Source: Darksidea phi
Lineage: Eukaryota; Ascomycota; Dothideomycetes; Pleosporales; Lentitheciaceae
Direction of reading: 5' to 3'
Assembly (NCBI GenBank): GCA_030770425.1
Contig: JASJFT010000018.1
Span: 310,001 to 374,000, forward strand
Length of the DNA stretch: 64,000 bases
The notes under the pieces: model-generated
Told to the model about the DNA's origin: nothing
Databases searched by the model: none
The model's input: only the letters and a program-made list of their open reading frames with translations
Position numbers and translations under genes: made by a program
Shown: piece by piece, positions 20,561 through 30,825 of the stretch
Numbering within the stretch: position 1 is the first letter of the stretch
Layout of the letters: each line of letters begins with the position of its first letter

Positions 20561-21514
20561 AGGCTGAACTACGATCCTCGGCCCACCTGTTTCACCCCAC
20601 CAGCTTTCTACGTCCTGCAACTTCTTAACCACAAAGTCCGTCTTCAGTCCTCCACTCACAATAGTATCCAACATATTCGGCAACTGCTTCCCCAGCTCGG
20701 GAAACGTCCAGCTTCCCGGCCCGCATCCTAGCATAACCACATTCGCCTTCCTCAGTATACTCGCTGATACGCCCATCTCGTCACCAGCGAGCGCACCAAT
20801 CTCCACCCACGTAAGACGCTGGCTGGGATTTTTACGCTTGGAGAGGATGCCCGTGAGTGAGACCTGTGCGACGTTGCCCCACAAGTAGTCTAGCATGACA
20901 TCCACATCAGCGGCAGCTCCAAAGTCCGTATCCTCAAGCTTCTCCTGCAGCGCAATAGTCGCCGTAGCACCAAGCTCCTTCGTTCTATCCAGCTTGATTC
21001 CAGGTTTCCCAATTGTCACCACCTCAGTTGCCCCGAACGCCTTTGCAATTTGCACCGCTGCTCCTCCACTGACGCCTGTTGCCCCGATGATAGCGACTTT
21101 GAAATCCTCCCCCTTCTTAATGCCGGCGCGAGCAGCAAGCGCCATCCACGAACTCAACGCCGGATTCGCTAGCACGGCAACAGTCTCCGGATCCGCGTCC
21201 TCCGCTAGAGGATAAACGTCGCGTGGTCCTACGATGATTTCCTCGGCAAGAGACCCAGTTGGTGCGGTAAGTGCGTTGAAGTAAACGAGCTGTCCAGTCT
21301 CTATTACTCTTCCGACTCCATCGACGCCGGGAATATGAGGAGGGTTTTTCCCGGCGACAGAGTAATGTTGCCCTGCTGCGCGAGAGCGGACGAGGTTGTG
21401 AACGCCAGCTGCGAGGATTTTGACGCGGATTTGATTCGTATCTGGGGTAGGTAGGTCGATGGTGGTGTAGGTGGGCGTTGCACCCCAGGTGTTGACGATG
21501 GCAGCATGAACCAT
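20543..21514 (-). CDS. Zinc-independent MDR oxidoreductase (quinone reductase type)
   Basis: Medium-chain dehydrogenase/reductase, predicted NAD(P)H-dependent reductase of quinones or enones. Single exon, 323 residues. N-terminal GroES-like part with GVHNLVRSRAAGQHY and PHIPGVDGVGRV; nucleotide fold with the glycine motif IIGATGVSGGAAVQ (142-155). The zinc-ligand Cys/His pattern of classical alcohol dehydrogenases is missing. The C-terminus ends VVQPWDSLL and the stop lies in the TA-rich island, so the original end may have been changed. Coding stays clean up to that point, with no internal stop. Three 8-bp tandem units lie about 260 bp upstream of the start. No cluster partner is nearby. Confidence 0.92.
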   Translation of the reverse strand: MVHAAIVNTWGATPTYTTIDLPTPDTNQIRVKILAAGVHNLVRSRAAGQHYSVAGKNPPHIPGVDGVGRVIETGQLVYFNALTAPTGSLAEEIIVGPRDVYPLAEDADPETVAVLANPALSSWMALAARAGIKKGEDFKVAIIGATGVSGGAAVQIAKAFGATEVVTIGKPGIKLDRTKELGATATIALQEKLEDTDFGAAADVDVMLDYLWGNVAQVSLTGILSKRKNPSQRLTWVEIGALAGDEMGVSASILRKANVVMLGCGPGSWTFPELGKQLPNMLDTIVSGGLKTDFVVKKLQDVESWWGETGGPRIVVQPWDSLL

Positions 21515-22653
21515 GGTGAATCAGTCGGTCAGGGGCTAATATCTGATGGTCCGAGGATTATGTTGAACTTTAGGTTTGCTGAATTAAAGAGAAGTGGTTG
21601 CAGAATGAAAATGTACGCCGCCATCCTAGTGCTTAAATACCTACGTACCCTGATTAGCACCGATCTTCTGCTTGTGACTATTTTGTAAGCCGTCGATGTT
21701 GGCTGTTTCAGTAAGCAGTGTCGGGCACGTTCGCTAAGGCTTCGGCCGAACTCGGATGAAGCGAAAGACCGAATCTGCGAAACTGCGAAACTGCGAACGT
21801 CTATGCTAGCTAATAGAAGGAGCCTGGCGAGGTTCTTATGTGCGTCCTGTGCAATGTGGACAGAGGGATTGTAAAATATAAGAAGATTTTAAGCTGGGTC
21901 AACTGGTGGGTGGCGTTGGTCACGTGATGGGAAGTGTTCATGCTCCACATCTTATGGGAGAAGGATGGCAAAGACAGTCAAAGCGGAAGCGAAATCAGCG
22001 CCCATGTTGAAGCCACGAGACGTCGCATTGAGGACCTCACCAAAGTGACGCGTTCATTGCGAGAAAGGTAGCCGTGATTGGCTAACAAGTTCAGGCCGGG
22101 ACATGGCCCTTGGGAGTCATGGGGACCAGGTGCTTGTTGTTCTGGTTGACAGCGTTGGCAACAGAGCACCGATCCAACCAACCCACGGACTACGTTGGGA
22201 ATCAACTGGCGCTCCTCAAGCACCGCGGCTTCCGCCTCGGCCTCAACATGACGAACGCGAAGATCGTGACCTTCTCGCAAATGCCATGAATGGGCTGCAA
22301 TACCTTCGGCCAATTGCAGGTGCGTGATATCCGAGTGTGGCGGTGAGAATATCGAAAGTTTGGCGATCCTCATGGTGATCCGTCCCAATCAGGACTTTCG
22401 AAGAATAAACTTCACTGGTGTGCCTCCACGGCAGTGGCTACCAAACGATGATCAACGAAACGACGTAGAGCCGTCGAGCAGTCCCGTGCTAAATAAAATT
22501 CACCTGCACAGCAATTTGCACTAGCCTTACAGCCCTTGCAAACTGGGAACAATTCGTCGACGGTGTGCTGGGCGAATGTAGCCTGGATTGGGAATATTGC
22601 CTCACAATGCATGATGATGTAACTAAACAACTCAGGTACGCAGAATAAGAATT
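21515..22653. other. Promoter region and decayed DNA
   Basis: No gene. Three tandem CTGCGAAA-type units occur at 21775-21797. Around 21990-22070 a plus-strand frame reads VEATRRRIEDLTKVTRSLRE and then hits a stop; further frames to 22524 are short and in different phases. These look like coding remnants without an assignable family. Confidence 0.4.
21775..21797. repeat. Three 8-bp tandem units (CTGCGAAA)
   Basis: CTGCGAAA CTGCGAAA CTGCGAA in a row, about 260 bp upstream of the minus-strand oxidoreductase start. Short perfect tandem arrays in promoters can be regulator-binding repeats; here this is only a possibility. Confidence 0.6.
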
Positions 22654-22842
22654 GTGTCAGGCAATAACGTCGTCCTTGAAGAGAAGAAAGAACGGGCTAT
22701 GTCTGGTCGTTTCCACAGAGCATTATTCGGCGAGACAGGACCCTTGGCGAAGATCCGCAGATCGATTAGACCCGTTCCTACTTCGAAATACCGTGATGTG
22801 CTCACATTTAGACCAAAGGTTGGGCTCGAGCTCAAGCCCTGA
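22654..22842 (+). pseudogene. Possible coding remnant of unknown protein
   Basis: A 62-codon frame with protein-like character (SGRFHRALFGETGPLAKI, then RPVPTSKYRDVLTFRP) that hits a TGA, after which the same frame goes on as DEFDMDVLI. The continued sense after the stop suggests a nonsense mutation. No family recognised. The opposite strand is also open over 115 codons (22632-22979), so strand assignment is not certain. Confidence 0.2.
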
Positions 22843-25057
22843 GATGAGTTCGATATGGATGTGTTGATATGATCGGTCCGAAAGCTAACAGGAACCCTGT
22901 CTGCCACATAGGCGTAGATGATGTGTGCGTCATGCATTATAGACTCCATGCTGGAAATAACGACATGTTCGTATACCACTCCTTCCTCCCTCGTGGACAG
23001 GGCTTATGTCACGTGGCGCGCAGTTCGGAAGTTGAGTGCTCTGATTTCTACACAAGCTGAGTATCTAGCTATTTATACAGAGAGAGTCCCTGGCACAAAC
23101 CACCTAGGGACCAGGCTTGATCAAACGTTTCCTCATTTTCTCAGTATTACCGCATTAACCGTTGCTTTTAGGGAATCTCCTCATCGAATGGAGTCCTGAA
23201 GCGTTCTGTTACACAGACAGCTTATGACTCCTCAAAACGACTAAGCTTCACGAATACAGACAAGTTATAGGAATACTAGTGAATCCTTCGCAAGGAATTT
23301 TTGCTAATGAACAGTGCATAAAAAACTGGGGCACAAAAGCTAGTGTTCTGCCCATATTCCTCATCTGTATAATGCTACGAATATGGCGCCACTGCGAGGA
23401 GGCAGAACAGCGAGGACGAGAAGAGCGACGCGAATGAGAGCGCAAACGTGGCTTGGAAAAAGTACAAAACCGTCCTGCTCAACTATATTTAACTATTTGA
23501 GTAGAACCATTAAGTCAAGATGCCGATCTGTCGTGATAATTCGTTGATGGTATTGGCCGGTACAAGACTGTAGATGTAAACGATGCGCCCAAATTGAATA
23601 GTAGGCGAGGACAATTCTATTCAAATCCTCCAATCAATTCGACATCGACCACCCTCAAACTTATTGCTCAATTGCGGAGCGCTTAAGCAAAAGTCCTACA
23701 ATTATCTTAAAATTCCCCAACGCAAGTATGAAAAACTCTAGACAGACCTATCCGAGTTCAGCTGTTCGATTGTGCTTGCTGAGTTCGCGAACTGCGGAGA
23801 CCATGTCATGCCAAATATTGCTGAAGAGTTTGGTAGTTTGGGAAGAATTTTGGGAAGGCTCGAGTACGGTCTTGGAGGGTTCGCGCTTAACAAGTCTGCC
23901 GTGTCCAGTTCCATGTCACTCAGTCGCTTCAAACCCTCAACGCATGTAGAGCTTGTTCCTCACCAATAGCTCGAATTATGTACCGATCGCAGTACTATTC
24001 TGTTCCGAACAACAACTTTTTCCAGGACGAGCGAGGGGGCTGGGGCGTTGGTAGGAGTTTGCATGCACTACAGGAGGTGGTAGGTGTGGATAGGTGGTGG
24101 GGCCCGGCGCGCACAGATGGTGAAGTGTCCCGAATATTCTATGCATCCATAGTAATCTGTATTAAATCGATGAATCGCCCTTTTACGGGTACAGGGGAGG
24201 ATTATGCTTGCGGAGTGCGCACAATACAAGGATGCGAGTAGAGACGCAGGCGCAGATGCGAATAGTGGGAGCGTTTTGGCATAGCGAAGTCTGGTGCGGA
24301 GCTCCTTCGTCCCTGCGCCACTGCCCGACCTCGACGGCGTTGCTATCCTGCCGTGGAAAATCTACAGTTCCGACAACCCATGCTGAATTTGTACATTCTC
24401 TTCACAATCTCGAAGCGTCCTCCACGGAAGGAAGAAACATAGACACGCACTGCAACTCGATGTGTTCATCTCCGTTTACCACGTGTCATTATATCCGTCA
24501 ATGAAGCCAACAGGCTCATATTGATCTATATTGAAGCCCGTCGTATGCATGCCAGGGACCTGGGAAAGACGGACCCGAAAACCTGGGCAGCTTCTTGCGT
24601 CAATTATAGGTTGCAATCCACAGCTTAACAGTGCTATGTCGGATAAGACCAGAGTGGTCACATACGGGGATCGATCAAAATGTGCAGTAAAATATACCAA
24701 ACCGCCTCAAGCTAAGAAGAGAATGCATAACGAAGGGCCGGACGGATGGGACATACCACCCATGCGTATACACAGCCAGGTACCAAGCTTGGTTTTGACA
24801 TTCGCCACCGAATTCCCGAGGCCCAAGTCGGCTAATATATGAACAAGCTTCTAGAACTCCGCATGTGGCGTTTGGAATCTCCGAGCCGCAACAACCACGA
24901 GCCCGGTTAAAGATTGTCCGCTAACCCGGATAAATCCCTTAGGTCTACGAACTCGCGAATCGTCAAATAACCGTCAAGGTACGATATATAATGGGAATAG
25001 ATGCCGTACAGGTTCTGTTGTAGACAAGGAAAACATCCCCTCAGGACCTAAAGCAAG
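22843..25057. other. 2.2 kb without a supported gene
   Basis: Only short competing frames. Nothing recognisable until the GH10 promoter (TATATAAT at 24985-24992). Confidence 0.5.
24985..24992 (+). promoter_or_regulatory. TATA box of the GH10 xylanase gene
   Basis: TATATAAT about 65 nt before the ATG at 25058, the normal distance for an inducible ascomycete hydrolase promoter. I did not find an unambiguous XlnR-type GGCTAA site close by. Confidence 0.55.
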
Positions 25058-26334
25058 ATGCATTTCTCTACACTCATTGCTTCGACCTTGGCATTGGCCA
25101 GCACGGCAATCGCCGCTCCTTCAAAAGGCTATGGAAAGTCCGAGAGTCTTTATAAGGCTATGCGCTCGCGGGGAAGAAGCTTCATTGGCACGGCATGGAC
25201 GATTCGGGATGACGAACCCGCGGAGCCAAAAATAATTGAGCAGGATTTCAACTCGTTAGTGTGCACATCTGCATTAACGCTCCACAACAACTACTGAAAC
25301 TCTCTCAGAATTACTCCAGAAAACGCTCAAAAGTGGGAATCGACAGAGCCCTCTCGCGGAAACTTTACCTTCACAGACGCTGACCGATACGTCGAGTACG
25401 CGGAGGAAAATGGCATCCAGATTCATTGTCACAACCTTGTCTGGCACAGCCAGCTCCCCGCTTGGGTGACTGATGGCAAGTTCGACAACAGCACGCTCCT
25501 CCAGATTATGGAGGATCATATCAAAGCTCTTGCGGGAAGGTATCGTGGAAAATGCAACCGATGGGACGTTGTGAATGAAGGTGTGTGCTTCCCGAACCAT
25601 CAAATATGCCGACCTTGTGCTAACCACAGCTTGCTAGCGTTAAACGAGAACGGTACTTACCGATCGAGCGTGTGGTATGATACCATTGGAGAAGCTTTTC
25701 TTCCGATCGCATTCAGGCTCGCCGCTAAATACGACAAGCACGCCAAGCTCTTTTGTATGTAACTTTTTCCCATCATACACATGCGCCATGACTCACTTCC
25801 ATTAAGACAACGACTACAACCTCGAATATAACGGTAATAAAACCGAAGGCGCGAAGCGAATCGTCAAGCTCATCAAGTCCTACGGCGTCAGGATTGATGG
25901 TGTCGGCTACCAAGCCCATCTTGCCAGCGAGGCCACACCAACAGCACCAGGCGCAGCACCGGATCAGAAAACGCTCGAGACTGCACTTCGTGCAACGGCT
26001 GACCTGGGTGTCGATGTCGCGTACACCGAGGTTGACCTCCGAATGAATACTCCTGCCACTCCCGAAAAACTTGCGGTGCAGGCTGCAGCGTACGAGCGCG
26101 TTGCGAAGTCTTGCTTGGCGGTGAAGAGATGCATTGGTATGACAGTTTGGGTATGTCTTCTCTCCTTACCCCTAAATTCAGTGGTCAAAATTGACGTCCG
26201 CGTAGGGTATCTCTGATGAGTATTCGTGGATTCCGGGTGTCTTTGCGGGTGAGGGAGCCGCGCTACTTTTCGACGAGAATTACAACAAGAAGCCAGCGTA
26301 TGACGGTTTCTTGAAGGGCATTTCTGGCCGTTAA
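25058..26334 (+). CDS. Endo-1,4-beta-xylanase, GH10, 5 exons
   Basis: Secreted enzyme that cuts the xylan backbone with retention. Exons 25058-25254, 25309-25580, 25638-25754, 25807-26150 and 26206-26334 give 352 residues; introns of 54, 57, 52 and 55 nt all have GT..AG ends and keep phase. Signal peptide 1-19 (MHFSTLIASTLALASTAIAA). The TIM barrel shows FNSITPENAQKWES (66-77), HCHNLVWHSQLPAW (105-118), the acid/base Glu156 in WDVVNEALNE and the nucleophile Glu270 in AYTEVDLRM, then MTVWGISDEYSW. No CBM1 module, so it is a single-domain xylanase of the usual size. It lies 5.2 kb from the GH43 gene on the same strand, and both would serve xylan use. Confidence 0.96.
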
Positions 26335-27051
26335 AGAGGCGGAAAGAATGCTTATCTATGCTTGTATGGATACTGAGTCGGTATTGCATTAGTGTAGTGT
26401 ATATACTCTAATGGTACAACTTTAGTGCGCTTATAAATCCTCAAAATCCATGCAAAGAAGGGGCGCTGACCGGCGTACATTCGAGGCTCAAGTGCAACGA
26501 ATGTAAACGTGTAGTAGCAAGATTGGCCGAGAAGAACGCCTGTGCGAGTTGGTGCCGGGAGGTGCGTTATGTAGACTTTGAGAGTGTCGGGTGAGACAGG
26601 AAAAAGGTGGATGGGGTCGTGGCAGATGATGCCTCGGAGTAAAGTTATTGGGATGAGGAAGAAAAAGGTGACACGGATGCGGGACCAACTGAGACGCGAC
26701 TATGGAGTTGATGGGGTACTGAGGATGGAATATACGCAGTAGATGGTAAAATTTAAGAGTGTCTTTGCATTAAACGCGACGGGAGGCGGTAATGTGAAGG
26801 TCATCTCGGGGTATGCTGAGTTTAGGCCAAACCAGAGAGTGAAGGTGTCTTGAAGTTGGCTACTCCGATATTTTTGTGATGGGGTGGGGTGATGTTAGTT
26901 CATTGTTTATGTTGGTTCGTGGGTCATCCTTTTATGCCAACTCGCTTTGGGATTGGTTCTACGGGCTGCTAGCACCTTCCTTCCACAGTTGTCAGACCTC
27001 TACAACTCTGCCACTCAACATTCGGATTGTGAGTAACATTCTCTTCTGTAA
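26335..27051. other. Intergenic between convergent genes
   Basis: 3' flanks of GH10 (plus) and the copper ATPase (minus). Short minus frames, no domain. Confidence 0.45.
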
Positions 27052-30000
27052 TCAGACCCTAGACCACCTCAAAGCAACCGCAGCAGCAATAACTGGTAGC
27101 ACACTGACCAACTCGCCTAGTCCCGCAAACTCCGGGGGAATCCTCGCCTTTGCTCCCGCGGCCACGAATGCGCCAGCACCCAACAATACCGCAAACAGAT
27201 TGTATACAAAGCTCCAGCAGAAGTTGAAAGCTATTCTATGGATAGCTTTCTTGCTGATGGCGATCATTGTGAGAACAGTGGAGAGGTTGGGTCGCATGAG
27301 GACGACATCAGCGGCTGATTGTGCAACGTCGGTGCCAGTAGATATATGGATGCCGATGGTGGCTTGAGCGAGGGAGGGGGCGTCGTTCGTGCCGTCGCCT
27401 ACGAAGACGACTATTGGTGCCTTAGGCTTCTCATTAATCGAGGATGGTTCGAGGAGCATCTTTATGTAGTCCTGTTTACCTGCCGGAGAGCAACGTGAGC
27501 GGACATTGCTCCCGGGGATATTGAGTTGCGCCGCTATACTGCGAACAGCCCCATCATCATCTCCAGAAAGAATGTGCACGGAAATGCCAGCAGCTTGGAG
27601 TGATGAGATGGTGGAGAAAGCATCGGGTCGTAGCGTGTCTTTGAGCCCGTAAACAGCTGCAAGGGCGCCATTAATGGTGAAACAGAAAGCTGTGAGGCCT
27701 TGTGATAGGATGGTCTGAACGTGAAAATGAGAAGAACAACCAAGCCAATTCGAGTTGCCTGAGCGTAGTTTGTAGTGGGAGAAAACGCCTTCGACTCCCT
27801 TCCCAGGTAGACTTTTGGGTTCCTCCACTGCAGATGCTGATATATTCGCTTTCTTGAGATGCGCTGCAATGGCTGCGGACACAGGATGTTTGATACTGCC
27901 GACCAGACCCAGAAGAAGCGATTTCGCCTCTTCTACATCATCAACGAAGTAATCTTCGTGTGCGACGGCAAGCTCTCCTTGCGTCAAAGTTCCCGTCTTG
28001 TCAAAAACAATGTCAGTAGTCTTGTATGCGACCTCAATGCTGTTTGCAGCTTTGAAGATGACACCTCGCTGAGCCGCAACGCCTGACGCAATGACAACTA
28101 CCATCGGAACAGCAAGACCAATAGCGCAGGGGCAGGAAACAATCAAGACAGTGATGGCATATGTAAGCGCTTGCACCGTGGCTTCGGATCCTGATTGTTT
28201 CCGTACACTCATGCCGACAGCAATCCAGATCACAAATGTGACTATAGTCAGTGCGACAACTCCAGGGACGAAGTAGCTTGCAACGCGGTCAGCTATGTCC
28301 TGAATCTTTGGCTTTGATAACTTTGCTTCATCCACCATACTCGCGATAGTGCTGATAGTATTATCGCCGGGTAGTCGGGTAAGTTGGATTGTGAGGGTGC
28401 CTGAACCATTGATAGATCCCGCAATGACAGTGGACTTCGGATGCTTCACTACGGGTATGGATTCGCCAGTCATCATTGATTCGTCGACTTCAGAGGAGCC
28501 GCACACAACAGTCCCGTCTGTCGGGATCCGGGATTCTGGAACGACCTTGAACATGTCTCCGTACTGCAGGAGCCTTGCGTCAATGTCTTTTACGCCGCCT
28601 TCCTTATCAACTAATATGGCGGTCGACGTCTGTAGAGAGCGGATTGAAATAGATTCGGCGGCCTTTTGGCGTGCTAGTGCGGAGATGTAGCGGCCGATCA
28701 TGATAATCGTGACCAAAAGCGTAGCAGTTTCGAAGAAGTCACCAGTTGAGAGTGGCTTGCCTGCAACCATGTAGCCGAAGGAGACAACAGAAAAGATATA
28801 AGCGGCGCTCGTGCTCAACACTATGAGTAGATCCATCTCAATCGTGCGTGAAAATATGAGGTCTTTGAGAGCCTTGGGATAAAATGGACCAGCTATCGCC
28901 ACTTGCACAATAGTGGCGAGGGCGAAGGAAGCAGATCCATATATGACCTTACGTTCCGGAAGAGGTGCCCATGCCATAACCAATACCGGAATAGTAAGGA
29001 AAGCGGAGAGGATGGTCATGAATCCCATTTGTCGAACATGTCTGCTGCCGGCATCGAGCGTGGGATCGGGTCGAAGCGACGCGAGCTGCATAGGAGTGCC
29101 CCAGCCCTTTTCGACCAGGTCGCGGGCGCCCGTTATTTTCGCATCATAGTCCACTCTGATAGTCTTCTTGTCGATAAGATGGATGTTCGTAACACCGTCC
29201 GGCCACCGATCCTTAACATAACTTGCAGCGTCGGAACTGCAAATGAGGTCGAGACTTGAACCCTCGTTCTTCACACGTTCGCACTTGAACTCTGTAGTCC
29301 GCTCCAAATGTTTGAGAATGCCATCAGCCGAGCTCATTCTAAGGTCTAGGTCGAACTCAGCTCTGGCCAGGATGAGACTGGTCCTGAGGTTCTTCACCGA
29401 AGGGAGTGTGCCTAGTGTCCGCTTCAGCTTCGTTTCGCAGCCAGTGCACGTCATGCCTGATACACTTAAAACGACATGCTCTGTCCCAGTCGTGCCCTTC
29501 TCGACGTCAACGTGCTCATCGCCCTTGGGAAAAACATAAATGGTCTCTATCGCATCGTTCGGCTCGACCACATCGCAACAACTGTCCGCGCATGAGACAG
29601 TTGATTGCGTTGAAGCTCGTGCAGTGATGCCGCATGCAGTAGATCCAGGTGCGCAGCATGAGTCAATTAAAATTCGCGAGGTCTTTGGCGAAGTTGGGCC
29701 TCCGGTCACGGACAATCCTCCAGGTGGCGCGCAACAAGATTCTTGTCCCAGCGCAATCAGCGCACGGCAAATGCACCCGATGGCCTTGAGTCTGTCCTGA
29801 TATCGGCTACGAGCCTTCTGGGTATGGTCAGCACAGGGTTTGCCGTTCGTACCTCGGTGACACCCGAACGTTGTGTTTGACTTCATGCTGGCTACTGTCG
29901 GACAGTCAGTGGTTGAAAAGTGGCCAATCAGGGTGCGTCTACCTTCAGAGTCAAGTGAGGAGCGAAGTGTGGGCTCGTCGCCCTTGCATTCGCGCAGCGC

Positions 30001-30825
30001 AAGACGCTCGATACATGATTCATCACAGCATGGCGACGGTTTGCCTGTACAACAGGGTGGGGCATCCAGAAGAGTCCGAGGTTTCGGTGTCACTTGCAAG
30101 CAGCAGCTCTTCTGGCACCCTTTTTGTGTCGGTGTGCTGGAGACGCAGTCGCTCTTCTGATTAACTGGGGCCAAGGGATGTTTCGCAGTATCCTTTGCAC
30201 AACAGCCGGTCGTACAGCCAGACGTTACTGGAGTTGGAAAAGAGCCATTCCCGCCTTGAGCAACCTGGATGGCCTTTAACTCCGAACAACAGCCCTTCCC
30301 ACAGCCAGCCTTCACAGGGTCTGAACCACAACCTTTCTGGGCCATAGATGCTGAAGGGTACTGAGGCTTTGAACAATCGCCCTTTCTGCGGCCCGATTGT
30401 GTGTTGTATGGAGCAATGGATGGCCCTAAATCAGTCCTCTCGGAACAGCAGCCCCTTGCGCAGGCCTTGGCCTCAGACCTAGGAACTTCGCTCTTTGGAG
30501 CTTCATCGGTGGCTTTGGTCGATTGGGCTTTGGGCGACGAGCAACAGCCTTTTGAGCAACCAGACTCTACGGGTTGTTTTGGTGCACAGATACCGCCACT
30601 CTGAATAGCGTCTCTCTCAGGCACGCAGCACTCGTCCTTTGCAGCAGCCAAAGCGTCTCTGGGAGGCTGGATATATGCGTCTTCTGTTGTACCAATGTCG
30701 GCGGAAACACTATCCTGGACAGGATCGCGTATGCAGCAAATGTCCTTCTCCTCAACCTCGGGTTCGCGTGGTGGTGGAGTATTAGGTTCTTTGGGCGGAC
30801 CGCAACAGCCCGAACCGCAAGCCAT
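27052..30825 (-). CDS. P1B-type copper-transporting ATPase with metallothionein-like N-terminus (CrpA-like)
   Basis: Membrane pump predicted to export Cu+ (perhaps Cd2+) using ATP, for metal detoxification at the plasma membrane. Single exon; from the ATG at 30825 (context GCCATGG) 1257 residues. The frame is open 35 codons further up, but that is the CT-rich leader. Residues 1-420 hold 13 Cys-Cys pairs, six in C-x3-CC form (GCSKGCC, ACARGCC, GCGKGCC, GCTTGCC, GCQKSCC, SCADSCC). Then come an HMA domain with GMTCTGC (457-463) and a second HMA-like fold (about 525-580) without CxxC. Core motifs: TGES 786-789, ion site SCPCAIG with CPC 898-900, phosphorylation site DKTGTLT from 942, an HP motif (KHPVSAA) and GDGTNDAPS. 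Aspergillus CrpA and Candida Crp1 are the named relatives I compare it with. The long cysteine-rich region exceeds that of most P1B pumps. Confidence 0.95.
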   Translation of the reverse strand: MACGSGCCGPPKEPNTPPPREPEVEEKDICCIRDPVQDSVSADIGTTEDAYIQPPRDALAAAKDECCVPERDAIQSGGICAPKQPVESGCSKGCCSSPKAQSTKATDEAPKSEVPRSEAKACARGCCSERTDLGPSIAPYNTQSGRRKGDCSKPQYPSASMAQKGCGSDPVKAGCGKGCCSELKAIQVAQGGNGSFPTPVTSGCTTGCCAKDTAKHPLAPVNQKSDCVSSTPTQKGCQKSCCLQVTPKPRTLLDAPPCCTGKPSPCCDESCIERLALRECKGDEPTLRSSLDSEGRRTLIGHFSTTDCPTVASMKSNTTFGCHRGTNGKPCADHTQKARSRYQDRLKAIGCICRALIALGQESCCAPPGGLSVTGGPTSPKTSRILIDSCCAPGSTACGITARASTQSTVSCADSCCDVVEPNDAIETIYVFPKGDEHVDVEKGTTGTEHVVLSVSGMTCTGCETKLKRTLGTLPSVKNLRTSLILARAEFDLDLRMSSADGILKHLERTTEFKCERVKNEGSSLDLICSSDAASYVKDRWPDGVTNIHLIDKKTIRVDYDAKITGARDLVEKGWGTPMQLASLRPDPTLDAGSRHVRQMGFMTILSAFLTIPVLVMAWAPLPERKVIYGSASFALATIVQVAIAGPFYPKALKDLIFSRTIEMDLLIVLSTSAAYIFSVVSFGYMVAGKPLSTGDFFETATLLVTIIMIGRYISALARQKAAESISIRSLQTSTAILVDKEGGVKDIDARLLQYGDMFKVVPESRIPTDGTVVCGSSEVDESMMTGESIPVVKHPKSTVIAGSINGSGTLTIQLTRLPGDNTISTIASMVDEAKLSKPKIQDIADRVASYFVPGVVALTIVTFVIWIAVGMSVRKQSGSEATVQALTYAITVLIVSCPCAIGLAVPMVVVIASGVAAQRGVIFKAANSIEVAYKTTDIVFDKTGTLTQGELAVAHEDYFVDDVEEAKSLLLGLVGSIKHPVSAAIAAHLKKANISASAVEEPKSLPGKGVEGVFSHYKLRSGNSNWLGCSSHFHVQTILSQGLTAFCFTINGALAAVYGLKDTLRPDAFSTISSLQAAGISVHILSGDDDGAVRSIAAQLNIPGSNVRSRCSPAGKQDYIKMLLEPSSINEKPKAPIVVFVGDGTNDAPSLAQATIGIHISTGTDVAQSAADVVLMRPNLSTVLTMIAISKKAIHRIAFNFCWSFVYNLFAVLLGAGAFVAAGAKARIPPEFAGLGELVSVLPVIAAAVALRWSRV

